A stretch of DNA of 64,000 nt. Source: Cryptomeria japonica (taxonomy: Eukaryota > Streptophyta > Pinopsida > Cupressales > Cupressaceae). A program made the position numbers and the translations under genes. The stretch's first letter is position 1. Each line of letters opens with the position of its first letter. Below, in pieces: positions 25,715 to 36,600 of the stretch. The notes beneath the pieces were generated by a model, which saw nothing but the letters and a program-made list of their open reading frames with translations, was not told where the DNA came from and ran no database searches. The DNA is taken from positions 108,399 through 172,398 of the forward strand of contig NW_026729150.1 in the NCBI RefSeq assembly GCF_030272615.1, written 5' to 3'.

Positions 25715-26495
25715 TGTCGCTGCCTGTCTTACTTTCTTAAAGCCCTTTTCTTTTATAGATTTTTTAACATACACAAAAACCAAGAGCAACCAATTTAGAT
25801 GGATGGTTAACCAAAAGAAACTCAATCAACGAGTCAAAACTCATTCTGAAACAACCTTTCAATAAAAATAATTGAATAATAGTAAGCAGAGTGAACTTAA
25901 TAACTCCTTTGTAACACTATAATTTATAAGAAATGATGATGTAGAGTGCCTTCTCCTCAGACAGAAGCATTCAGTAGCTTCCTCCTTGTACTATAGACAA
26001 AGTGAAAATAAAAGAACATAAGTAGTAACACAATGTACGAAAAAAGATCCAGTCACATTATATTTACATATCTCCACTCCCATTTGTTTGATAACAAAAA
26101 CTGCAACCTTAGCTTGAACACTCCCTAAATTATAGATTAGACTCTTGATGAAACAACTCCACTACTAAACTTTCATTAACTCTTAAAAATAGCATGCTCA
26201 TGAACAGCTCCACTACTAAACTTTCGTTGCCTGTCTTACTTTCTTACAAGGCTGGTCAAGTGGCGCTTATTATAAATGATTCCTATTACCAGCTCCAAAA
26301 AACCCTAGCCAAATGTTACATGGACATGAATTCAGCGCGCGGACCATTTCCAATCGAGGGGTGATGTTCTGAATGGTATAAAAAAGGCATGGACATGACT
26401 TCGGTGCGCGAACCAGTAGAAGGAGAAGAAACTGATACAGATGATACAGATGTACCTGTAATGCCGGATGAGGTCGACGTCATAGAAGTTCCATA
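25715..26495 (-). repeat. Left arm of an inverted duplication (3' flank and C-terminal codons of the lectin receptor kinase)
   Basis: Its reverse complement aligns by eye with 29196-30300: shared words include AGAGTCTAATCTATAATTTA, ATGCTATTTTTAAGAGTTAA and TGAGTTTTGACT. The match covers the last codons of the kinase gene and about 600 bp downstream of its stop. The two arms differ by many substitutions and indels, so the duplication is old. Confidence 0.75.
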
Positions 26496-28430
26496 CCCGG
26501 TCGGCATCGACGACGAGTGAAGGATGGCACTGTCATATACAGCTACAGGCAAATTCAGAGGAATATTTGGCAACTGGGCTTCAAATTTCAAAATCTTTAC
26601 CACCTCTTTCATTTTAGGCCTCGCTTTTGGATCAGGATGAGAACACAACAATCCCAGCAACAGCAGCCGCTCCATTTCCTTGCCTTTGAAATTCCCTTCC
26701 AATTTTTTATCTGCTGAATCCAAGAGCCTCCCCTGGCTATACAAATTCCAAACCCATTCGACCAGTCTTTTATCCAAGCTCCGATCCACCGGTCGCCTCC
26801 CACAGGCGATTTCTAAAGTGACGGCTCCAAAGCTGAACACATCAGATTCTGTACTGGCCTTTCCCGTATATACACATTCGGGTGCCAGGTACCCATATGT
26901 CCCCGCCACCACGGTCGTATGAGAGGCTGCATGATCGCGTCCCACCAGTCTAGCCAGGCCAAAATCTCCCAGCTTTGCGTTGAAATCAGAATCCAACAAC
27001 ACATTACTTGCCTTCACGTCTCTGTGCACAACACGCTGTTCCCAATCCTCGTGAAGGTAAACAAGAGCAGACGCTACATCACATGCAATGCTGTACCTTC
27101 GATCCCAATCCATGACAACCTTTTGCTCTTCGAATAAATAGTTATCCAGACTTCCATTCGGCAGGAATTCGTACACCAAAAGAAATTCGCCCTTTTGGTG
27201 GCACCACCCCAAGAGCTGTACAAGGTTACGATGTCTCAGCTTGCTAATTATGGTCACCTCTGTAATATATTCTTTCCTTCCTTGTTTCGAACCCTCGGAT
27301 ATTCTCTTTACAGCCACGGACTCATTTGTGGAAGGCAAAATGCCTTTATACACGCCTCCAAACCCTCCTTCACCAAGCTTCTCGTCGTCGCTGAAGTTTC
27401 TGGTGGCAGCACTGAGCTCAGCATATGAAAACTTGCGGGGGCCTTGAGCAAACCATTCGTCCAGCTCCACGTCGCTTTCTTCTCTACCCTCGTCACCGGA
27501 CATTCTTTTTCTGCGATACCAGCTTACGCCAACGAATATGAAACAGCAAAGGACAAACAAGCTGGCAAAGACTGAAATCAAAACAACTCTTACGGAACCT
27601 TCATTTCCAGTGGAGATTTCCCAAGAGTATTTAGACGAGAAATTCCAAGAGTAAATTGTGTGGGTTTCGCTTGCCGATCCAGTGGAAGCTGAAAGCCCAA
27701 CTTTGACGTTCTCCGGTACAAACTTGCTGAGATCTATTTTATACGACAAGATTGGGGTTCCTGGTTTAGAGATGTTACTGGTATTACCAGAGGGGTTATA
27801 TAAAAGAAATACCTGGATCTGCTTTGCTCCGCCATCGTAATCCACCCATGCGTCCCATTTGTTCTCGTTCGAGAGAGTCTCGCTGGCAAGCCAATTGCCT
27901 GTAGTTTGGTTCAGTGAAACGGTCTCATTAGAATCTGCTGAATTGACGTCGATTCCCACATGGTTGTCATCCGGGTCGAAATTGTTCTTGTATGTGTCGA
28001 ACTCAACAGCAACTATCTGATTAGATGAATTTCCGTCGATTATCCGGTTAAACAGGCCTAGCCACTTCCCAGACGAGTTGACAGGCGGTTCAGCGTCGAA
28101 GGGGGCTATGAAAAAAGTGATTCCATCCCCGCCAGAACTGTGTCGCTGAATGCGGAACTGAAAATGTGAAGTGAAATTTGCCAGCGCCTGAGAAGAGCTA
28201 TCCCACATAGGAATCGGCTCATTGTAAGTGGCCCAACCAATACTCGAACCCAGGTTACTCTTGTATTCATTTTTGGTGAGATCTATCGCACCGTCTTTAA
28301 AAACAGTGTCGTTGTACTTTACTAAATTGTCTTGAGGAGGAAAAGTAAAGTTGACAGTTCCTGCCTGTGCGACAAAAATCGAAGCAAAGACAACAACGAA
28401 GCACAGAGGGTGAAGAGAAATCAGAGCCAT
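26316..28430 (-). CDS. L-type lectin receptor-like kinase, intact, intronless
   Basis: Encodes 704 residues, the normal size of plant L-type lectin receptor kinases. Order: signal peptide 1-23 (ending VAQA); legume-lectin domain about 24-265, with the GDGITFFIAP strand and the EFDTYKN...NHVGID metal-site region (143-160); transmembrane helix about 281-304; juxtamembrane; protein kinase about 346-617; Ser/Thr-rich tail. Kinase residues are complete: GEGGFGGV loop (353-360), K375, E391, HRD 469-471, DFG 489-491, APE 516-518, so it should be an active RD-type Ser/Thr kinase at the plasma membrane. Members of the family act in defence and stress signalling; the ligand here is unknown. A single exon is typical of the family. 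The start is the only ATG giving a signal peptide. The tail repeats the motif (V/F)MSM at 678-681 and 701-704, from a direct DNA duplication (26320-26345 and 26388-26414). A TATA-like box lies about 55 bp upstream. Confidence 0.95.
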   Translation of the reverse strand: MALISLHPLCFVVVFASIFVAQAGTVNFTFPPQDNLVKYNDTVFKDGAIDLTKNEYKSNLGSSIGWATYNEPIPMWDSSSQALANFTSHFQFRIQRHSSGGDGITFFIAPFDAEPPVNSSGKWLGLFNRIIDGNSSNQIVAVEFDTYKNNFDPDDNHVGIDVNSADSNETVSLNQTTGNWLASETLSNENKWDAWVDYDGGAKQIQVFLLYNPSGNTSNISKPGTPILSYKIDLSKFVPENVKVGLSASTGSASETHTIYSWNFSSKYSWEISTGNEGSVRVVLISVFASLFVLCCFIFVGVSWYRRKRMSGDEGREESDVELDEWFAQGPRKFSYAELSAATRNFSDDEKLGEGGFGGVYKGILPSTNESVAVKRISEGSKQGRKEYITEVTIISKLRHRNLVQLLGWCHQKGEFLLVYEFLPNGSLDNYLFEEQKVVMDWDRRYSIACDVASALVYLHEDWEQRVVHRDVKASNVLLDSDFNAKLGDFGLARLVGRDHAASHTTVVAGTYGYLAPECVYTGKASTESDVFSFGAVTLEIACGRRPVDRSLDKRLVEWVWNLYSQGRLLDSADKKLEGNFKGKEMERLLLLGLLCSHPDPKARPKMKEVVKILKFEAQLPNIPLNLPVAVYDSAILHSSSMPTGYGTSMTSTSSGITGTSVSSVSVSSPSTGSRTEVMSMPFLYHSEHHPSIGNGPRAEFMSM

Positions 28431-28482
28431 GAGTACCCTGGCAGTATGTGTGCCGAGACTGAGAGAGACTTAAGGCAGAACG

Positions 28483-28492
28483 TATATAAAAA
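28483..28492 (-). promoter_or_regulatory. Possible TATA box of the lectin receptor kinase gene
   Basis: On the minus strand TTTTTTATATACG lies about 55-60 bp before the ATG. That would leave a short 5' untranslated leader. Position fits, but AT-rich surroundings make a chance match possible. Confidence 0.35.
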
Positions 28493-28696
28493 AGTAATCA
28501 GGCTTGACCGGGTCATAGTCGACAACAAAACGCTTCGTCACTTCATTGCAGGCACAGTTGTAGATCCGCAAAATGGGGGTAAACGCAGAATTTTCCTCCC
28601 TAATCCGCGTTCAAAGGATCACAAATATAGAAGTGGCCAGTCAAAATAGGCAACTACCACGGATATATAAAAATCAAATTGATTACTATATAGAAA

Positions 28697-28961
28697 TCAG
28701 ACACAATCAAATTGATTAGTATGTAGAAATCAGAATGCATTATTTACCATATTTATTATTCAATTTTTAAAATAGAATAAATCAGAGTACAACTTTATTT
28801 TTAGCAACAAAAGAAAACATCAAACAAAAAGTTGTCTGAGACTAGCAGACACAATCAGACACAATCAAATTGATTACTGTGTAGAAATTAGAATTTATCA
28901 TTCACCATCTTTATTATTCAATTTAAAAAATAGAATAAATCAGAATACAACTTTTTATTTA
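28697..28961. repeat. Direct duplication of about 107 bp, 158 bp apart
   Basis: 28697-28803 and 28855-28961 share AGACACAATCAAATTGATTA and then TTATTATTCAATTT, AGAATAAATCAGA and ACAACTTT in the same order. It lies upstream of the kinase gene, so it could affect its promoter, but no known site is evident. Confidence 0.8.
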
Positions 28962-29195
28962 TTTTCAATTAATTAAAAAAATACTGTCCACGTCTCATTG
29001 TGATCCGACAAGGACATTGATAATACCGCGACTTTCATCGTGTAATTTGTGACCCTTTCATTGCAAAAATATAGGGCATTTACCCTTATTTATGCGTCCA
29101 AATTATTATTAACGATGAGTCGGCCAAGCATGATTACTATCTGATTGTCCTTTTCGGTTTCATATTATATTGGTGTAGGGTGGTTTCATATGATC

Positions 29196-29390
29196 GTGAA
29201 TGGAACTTCTATGACATCGACATCGTCCGGCATTACAAGTACATCGGTATCATCGATCTCGATAATGCATACATCATTTTCTTCTCCCACTGGTTCACAC
29301 AACAAATTTATCTCGAAGCCTCTTTTATACTATTTAGAAGATTACCCCTCCATTGGAAATGGTCCGGGCCCCAAATTCATGTCCATGTAA
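29196..29390 (+). pseudogene. C-terminal fragment of a lectin receptor kinase gene
   Basis: The frame encodes NGTSMTSTSSGIT, then a Ser-rich stretch, then YPSIGNGP and a terminal FMSM followed by TAA, clearly matching residues about 646-704 of the gene at 26316-28430. Kinase and lectin domains are absent, so it is a fragment. It is in the opposite orientation, 0.8 kb beyond the 5' end of the intact gene. It still has an open frame to the same stop, which dates the copy as old but not fully degraded. Confidence 0.85.
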
Positions 29391-29467
29391 CATTTGGTAA
29401 TGGTTTTTCGGAGCTCGTACTAGGGAAAAATTTATAATAAGTGTCACTTAACCAGCATTGTAATCAG

Positions 29468-29583
29468 TTTCATTAGTAGCAAATATTCTTTACTTCTTTT
29501 CTATTTTGTGTTGAGTCTTAGGAAATTTCATCAGCATCAAATATTCTTTACTTCTTTTCTATTTTGTGTTGAGTCTTAGGAAA
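29468..29583 (+). repeat. Tandem duplication, two 58-bp units
   Basis: AAATATTCTTTACTTCTTTT and the following TTGTGTTGAGTCTTAGGAAA occur twice with a period of 58 bp (29481 and 29539). The units are nearly identical, so the duplication is recent relative to the inverted copy that contains it. Confidence 0.9.
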
Positions 29584-30389
29584 TTTCCACAATTTATGAT
29601 AGTTTAGTCATGTACTTTTTGAATTTATTCATGTAAGCAATTTTTTTACTTGAAGTTTTGATTATATTTTATGATCTACTATCGGAATGAACTGTTTAAA
29701 AGTTATTTGCTGTAAACCAACTCTTCTAAACTAACAGGTAATCGATTGCTCCAATATCTTGTTTGAGGTTGTTTGTAATGGCTTAGCTGTTTGTGTGCAT
29801 GCTATTTTTAAGAGTTAATGGAGTTTAGTATTTCGGTTGTGGAGTTGTTCCGCCAAGAGTCTAATCTATAATTTAATGAGTGCTCAGGCTTATGTAGCAG
29901 TTTTGGTGATCAAACTAATGGGAACAGAGACTCTTGAATGGTCCTTTTCCAATTTGTAAAAATAATGTGACTTAATCCTTTCTCATACACTTTATTATTG
30001 TCTACGTTTTTTAATTTTCTCAACATCTATTGTGCAACAAGGAGATTGTTGAATGTTTCTATCTCTAACTAAGTAATGGACTTGTTGCATCATCATTTTT
30101 ATACATAAAAGAGTCACAAAGGATTTATCAAGTGCACTCTACTTAGTATTTTTTGATTATTTCTATTGAAAGGTTGTTTTGAGATGAGTTTTGACTTATT
30201 GATTGGGCTTCTTTGGTTAACCATTCATTTATTTAGTTAGTCTTTGTATATATTAAAATTCTAGAATGAAAAAAAGCAGTAAGAAAACAAGACAATGTAT
30301 TTATTTATTTAAGGTGTCTCAACCTTTGCAAATATTAACATTGGCTAATGCATTTATTTATTAATTTATTATTTGATTTATTGCCTACA

Positions 30390-31225
30390 AATGTCTAGTC
30401 ATCTAGTAGGATCCACAGGCTTGGTGGCATCCTACTTGGTGATGACTGCATGACACATGTTGCACATGTGGAGGTAGGCATCCCACATAAGGATCTTGAC
30501 AAGTGCTAGCCTATGACAGATTCTATGACAGAATGGACAAGTAGCAGGCAATACCTTTTGCATGGAGAGGGTTACGGCGAGTTGTAATAGAATAAGCTAA
30601 ATATAGTCATTTATGACAGATTCTCTTACAACTGTAAGTGTTGTAAGTTATGACAGCTATAAGATGCATAAGAGCATCTTTCATACCTTGAAATAGTAAA
30701 TTTTGAGTGCCCAACTTAGGAGGTTTGAATGGGGAGTCATTTGGAGATGTGCATGTGTCATTTGCATGATTTTTGGTGACCGAAAAATAGGGCCAAATGT
30801 TATGCACGACCCCATTTGATGATTCATCTAGAAGCTTCTTCTTGAGTTTTATTTCTCTATAAAAGGTAGTCTTGAGGAGTGTTAGAGATGCAATGTTTGT
30901 AGGTGAAGTGTTATGCTACCGGAATTAATCCAAGTTGTGGGTTGTAGCTGTAAACTCCTATTTAAGAAGCTAAGTACTAGCATTGTATTGTAAAATTTTT
31001 GATTACTGGAATACAAATTACTGTTCTTTTTGACTATGGGGATTTTTACCCGAAAGGGTTTTCCCCATGATATATCTTGTGTTCATTGTTTATCTTTATG
31101 CATGTTTATTGTCTTTCTATGAATGTGTTTCTATTTCTGTAATAAAAGATTTGTAAGAAAATTTGCGCTATCTCCCCCACTAGATTAGTTTTAGGAAGTG
31201 TTTTCTGCACCTTAGCTTCCTTTCA
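30390..31225 (+). mobile_element. LTR-like segment, possibly a solo or truncated LTR
   Basis: About 0.83 kb with LTR-like order: a TATA-like CTCTATAAAAGGTAG at about 30856, then a T-rich region, then TTTTTACCCGAAAGGGTTTT (31043-31062), a motif near the 3' end of the LTR at 14564-16617. The possible start is TGTCTAG at 30392. The right end is set only by where similarity to the next element begins (31226). No target duplication was found, so ends are approximate. Confidence 0.5.
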
Positions 31226-31942
31226 AAATCTACATAGGCAAATCTTTGCTCTCTTATTACACAAAACATTGTAGAAAGAAACAAAGTCTACTTCACATTA
31301 AAACCTATTATATACAACAAATATAATTATGTTTGGGCTCTTCAATGAACTTACTCACAAATTCTGCAACTTACCCCTCTCTTGTATGTAGCCAATCACA
31401 CAAGGGTCTTCTTCCTCCTATCCTATGCAAACCCACTTTCCAACCTGCGTAGTGCACACTTACTCACCATGCTACCTTGTGTTGTCTCCCTTCCTCCTGA
31501 TATCACACTTACTCTTTTGCCACTAATCCACATTTGTTCATTTACATATTCTCTGTTCTATCAAATAGCTGAATATATTGATGGGTTTTAAATTCCTTTC
31601 TAAATGGAGATGTACCATTATTTTTTATTCTTCCTTAATTGGTGTACTTTCTCATTCTTTTTCCTAACTTTGCCTTTCTATTCAATTCATATTCCTTTGA
31701 GTCCATTCAGCACTCAAGGCTTGAATAGTTAATACAAGGCACTTCAAATGCATTTTATTTTGCCTTCATATTTAAACATTTAGAATGCATTCATTTAGTC
31801 AACATATTGATGAACGTTCTTTCCAATTGATGTCATTCAAATTGCCATTCGATTGGCGTTCTTCTCTTTGAACCCCTGTAGTCTATTTTCTTGTTGAACA
31901 TTTTCTAATTAACATCTATCTGGAAATTATATTTGATGTAAT

Positions 31943-32603
31943 TGTTAGTGTAGGTTTTTTTATTTTCCTTATGTTAGGGGGTATTTATTTTTCCTACACA
32001 TATATTATTAAGCTTGCTTAGGTTATTAGGTGTGGTTAATATGAGGACACGTGGCGGAATACATTAGCTACATGTGTAACTCTCCACCTCACATGGGTAG
32101 TTGAGTTACACACCCTCTTTTGGCTTGTTGTGCCACCTCTCATAACCACTATTTTGTCATTTCCTAAGTGGGTTATGGGGTAGTTGGGTTTCTCACCCTC
32201 TTTTGGCCTTATGTGCCACCTCTTATAACTCCTTTTTTGTTTTCATGTAAGGAGGTTATGCCACATGTTTTGACATTTACCAATTAGGTAAAAACTTCCC
32301 ACCTTTTATGGGGTAGTAGGTAAAACCTCCCACTTTTTATGGAGGTGGGAGTTAATGCACCTCTTGGTTGTATATGCTATTATTTTTCTATATAATAAGC
32401 AATATACTCTCACCTTCACTAGTTAAGTGATAGCTCGGTGAGAGTCTTCTCTAAATTCTCTTTTTTATCTCTATTTTTCTCTCATATCAGATTTATCTTC
32501 ATTTAGCTATTTTGATATTCAATCATCTGTTGCTTGGAGTTGCATGTGATCTATGACCGACATCAGATCCTGGCTCGATTCTTGCTTCTCACAGAATTTA
32601 ACA
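31943..32603 (+). repeat. 5' LTR of the Copia element
   Basis: 661 bp, TG...CA ends, preceded by target duplication GTAAT and followed directly by TGGTATCAGAGCC. A TATA-like TATATAATAAGC occurs at about 32390, followed by a CTCTCACC-rich region where transcription could start. Confidence 0.97.
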
Positions 32604-32616
32604 TGGTATCAGAGCC
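32604..32616 (+). other. Primer-binding site (initiator Met-tRNA type)
   Basis: TGGTATCAGAGCC directly after the LTR end, the standard plant Copia primer site complementary to the 3' end of initiator methionine tRNA. Confidence 0.95.
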
Positions 32617-33645
32617 ATGTTGTCTAGTATAGCTCATTGCTTTTCTGATTTATTTGAGAGATTTGAGATTGTTAGATAGCTAATATTTTTCTTAAAAACC
32701 AAGTATGCTCTTCTCCTGCATTTTCGTGTGACTTGGAGAATTAGAACAGTTTAAAGGAAAATAAGCTTCTAGTTAAATCTGGTTTTATATATCTGTTCTT
32801 TGAGATCTGGGTGATTGCAGCATTTTTGGTAATATTGGAGGCTTCTTTAGCATTTCCAGAGTGTTTAGAAGGCTTGTGAAAATCATAAGTGACTTTTATT
32901 TCACCAAATTTAGAGTTTGGAGAACACAGTAAAAAAAATCAGAGTGAAATATTTTACTAGAGTTGTTTTCATTTCGGCCCTAGTGTTCTAACCTCCGTTC
33001 ATTTTCAGAAAAAAAGATTTCTAGGTTTTGTTTCCAGCATCGAAAAACTTCTGGGTTTGGGAGGAGTTTTCTAGAAAATTAATAATTTTTGCAGAAATCG
33101 AGTCTCAACAAGGCTTAAGCCTTTTTTCTATCAAGGAAATTCAGCAACCTTTCTTAAAAGTTGCATAACTTTTGCCTCGGGTGTCAGTTTTTTGCAAATG
33201 AGTACTTGACGGAAAGCTGAAAATGAGAACTCTTCATAATTGTAGGTCTTATTGAAATATTCTACCCTTCCTTGTTAGATATTGCAGGTTGAATCAGCTG
33301 CATGTTTTTTTTTTCCTTCTATAGATCATATCTTTCTTCTCACAACTCTATTTTACAAAAACAAATAGTTGTTGGAAAGGTATTAAGATACATTGAGCAG
33401 CTATAAGGCTAATGTTTTTAGATTTTGTGTTAAATTTATATGTATTTAAACTTTCTATTTTGGCCATTAAGGCCTTAGAAAGCATTGTAATATGATAAAA
33501 GCCTTGTAAATGCACTAATTATAAAGTGCCAACCTTGTAATATTTGGGGGGGGGTTATTTCAAAGACTAGTGGAAAGGGGGGGTGTCTCTTGTGTCTTCT
33601 TTCTTGCACTCTTCTTGACTCTTTGCAATCTTCTTTTCTGCTATC
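32617..33645 (+). other. Untranslated leader of the Copia element
   Basis: About 1 kb without a coding frame. It contains a run of G residues (about 33546-33555) and a second GGGGGGG run near 33578 shortly before the start codon at 33646. Confidence 0.6.
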
Positions 33646-36600
33646 ATGGATGCATCTACAGTTCCACTTTTAACACCATATAATTACTTTGAATGGAAAT
33701 CTAAGATGATAATATATCTAAAAAGACATGGATATCATCATGTTATTATGGGACTTGAAACTGAACCTCAAGATGCTGCAGAAAAGATTAAATGGTTTAA
33801 TAAATGTGATGAAGCTTTTGGTACATTGTGCATGTCAGTCTCTCTTGACCTTCTTTTTCACATTGAATCTGCTACTACACCAAATGCAGTATGGACTACT
33901 TTGGGAAACCTCTTTGGTAAGCAGGATGAACTAAGAGGTCATCAATTGGAGAATGAACTCACAGGGTTGAATCCAACCAATTTTGATACTATAAAAGACT
34001 TCTTCACTAAACTTAGGTCTATAAGATTGTAGTTGGAACAATGTGGAACTAAGAAAGATGATAAGCAACTGATCTTGAGTATTCTTTCTAAGCTTGGTCC
34101 TAACTATTCAGTGTTTGTTTCTACATTCTATGCTACCAAATGTGCCCTAGGTACCACATTCAAAATGCCTTCTTTAGATGATTTTGCTGCAGAACTCACT
34201 AGGGAGCAGGACAAATTGGTTCAAATGGGTACAATAAAGCCCTCTAAGTCACATGCCTTAGTTGTAATTCAAGGCACAAAAGGACAGAAAGGGTCTAGTA
34301 AGAAAGATAAGAAACAAAAGAACCAAGGAGAGAAGAAGAAAGATCAGAAATCTGCTACCTCAAAAGCAAACAATGAGACCTCTTCATCAAAAGGTGAACA
34401 ACCTAAGAAGGAGAAGGTCAAGTGTTCTTATTGGAAGAGGCTTGGTCATGATGAACATAAGTGTTTAAAGAAACAAATTGATTACCTTTCAAATCTTCTT
34501 GAAAAGAATAATATCAAGGTTCCTGATTCAGTCAAACAGAGTTCATCAGAAGGATCTTCTAAGGACATAGATAAGAGTAAGGGGAAAAGAAAGGGTAAGG
34601 CCCTAGTTGCTATTGCTTCACAACCAAATTCTTGGATAATTGACTCAGGTGCTTCACACCACATGGCTTTTTCAGAAGATGATTTCACATCTTTAGAGCC
34701 ATGTTCTATGCCTTCCATCCTAATGGGTGATGACACTCTTGTTGAAGTGCATGGGAGAGGGTCTGTTGATGTGGGTGAAGGAACATTTCAAGATGTCCTT
34801 TGTGTTCCATCTTTATCAGCTAATCTCCTATCTGTTTATCAGATCACTCACACTAGTTCTGGCAAGCAAGTTGAGTTCACACCAGATGCAGTGGTAATCA
34901 ACGAAATGTATAATGGGTCTACTGTTTCTGTGGGAAAAGAAGATCATCATTCTAGATTATATCAGTTTTCTCACTTTGTTCTTGACTCTCCTTCGATAGT
35001 TTTACTCACTCATGCAGATGAGGTGAGTTGTTTGTGGCATCAACAGTTTGGCCACTTGAACTACCGTTACTTGCAACAACTCAGTCAACAAGAAATGGTT
35101 TTAGGGTTGCCTTCTATTCGATTTTCTGATGGAGTTTGCTAGGGGTGCATTCTTTGTAGGCATCCAGAGGAGAAGTATGATAATGGTAAAGCTTGGAGAG
35201 CTACACAACTATTGGAGCTGGTACATAGTGACTTGGCAGGACCATTTCCACAACCATCTTTCAGCAAGGCTAGATATGTCTTGACATTTATTGACGACTT
35301 TTCCAGATATACATGGGTTTACTTTCTCAAACAAAAGTCTGAAGTCTTTGAAAATTTTCTAGATTTCAAAGCTTTTGCAGAGAAACAATCTGGGAAGTTC
35401 ATCAAGATTCTACGTACAGATAATGGGGGTGAATATGTTACTAATCAGTTTGAACAGTTTTGTGCTTCAGAAGGTATCAACATGTAGCACACAGTTCCAT
35501 ATAGTCCTCAACAAAATGGTGTAGCAGAATGAAAGAATAGGTCCTTGAAGGAGATGGCTAATTGTATGATTCACTCCAAGTCTTTGGCACCTCAGTATTG
35601 GGCAGAGGCCATCAACTATGCGTGTTACATCCAGAACCGAGTTCCTCATAAAGTTGTGGAGGTAACTCCCTTTCAATCTTGGACTGGTCGAAAACCCACA
35701 GTTAAACACTTTAGAGTGTTTGGTTCTCTTCCATGGGCCCACATTCCAGCTGAAAAATGCAAGGCTATGGATCCGCAGAGTAAGCCTTGCATATTTATTG
35801 GATATCCAGATGATGTCAAAGGGTATAGGCTTCTCCATCCCACTACTCATGAGTTTTTCATTAAGAGGAGTGTTCATTTTGAGGACAGTTCTTCTAGTTC
35901 TTCTCATACCACTTCTCCATCCACTATCACATTGGAGAAATTGCAATATGATGACAGTTCTTCAAAGGATCTTAATCCTCCAAATCTTCATGAGGAGTCT
36001 TCTTCCTCTACTTCAGATGGTGACAGTGATGATGAGGATTCACATTCCTCTCATAGTCATCATTTAGAGGTTGATGATTCTCCCCCAGACTCTCCAGCCT
36101 CAGTGCCTCTTTGGGCTCGACAATCATTTGAGTCAGCAGGAGATTGGCTTGGTGATCCATTAGATACTAGAAGAACAAGGTCACAATTTCAGCAAGCTCC
36201 ACATCTCTTCATTGCTTCAGCTTCTGATCCACATTCCTTTTGAGAAGCTTCAGGTGTTCCTGAGTGGGATGTTGCAATGCAAGAAGAGTTCAATTCCTTG
36301 GAAAGGAATCACACATGGGATTTAGTTCCTCTTCCTAAGGGAAGGAAACTTGTTCGATGCAAGTGGATCTATCAAACAAAATTTGCAGCGGATGGGTCGG
36401 TTGATAAGTATAAGGCTCGCTTGGTAGCAAAAGGTTTTTCCCAAGTTCCAAGGGTTGATTACTCTAAGACTTTTGCTCCAGTTGCTAAGATGAATTCCAT
36501 CCGACTTGTTCTTGCTATAGCTGCAGCCCATCGTTGGGAAGTTCATCAGATGGATGTGAAGAGTGCATTTCTTCATGGTGACCTTCAGGAGGAAATCTAC

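Larger units (their letters stand above)
29196..30300 (+). repeat. Right arm of the inverted duplication
   Basis: Plus-strand copy of the kinase gene C-terminus and 3' flank (reverse complement of 25715-26495). It extends past the stop codon through the homologues of AGAGTCTAATCTATAATTTA (about 29857) and TGAGTTTTGACTTATTGATT (about 30186) to about 30300. It is longer than the other arm because of the internal tandem duplication at 29468-29583 and other insertions. Confidence 0.75.

Noticed and set aside
26517-28649. Several plus-strand frames of 60-105 codons across the lectin receptor kinase gene
   Set aside because: They are antisense shadows of the strongly coding minus-strand frame.
30382-31240. 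LTR limits TGCCTA...TAGGCA for the segment near 30.4-31.2 kb
   Set aside because: The last bases align with the start of the neighbouring LTR copy at 40.4 kb, and no flanking duplication exists, so the neat inverted ends appear to be chance.
35467-35946. Minus-strand frame of 159 codons inside the Copia element
   Set aside because: It is the antisense shadow of the integrase region, which has clear motifs on the plus strand.
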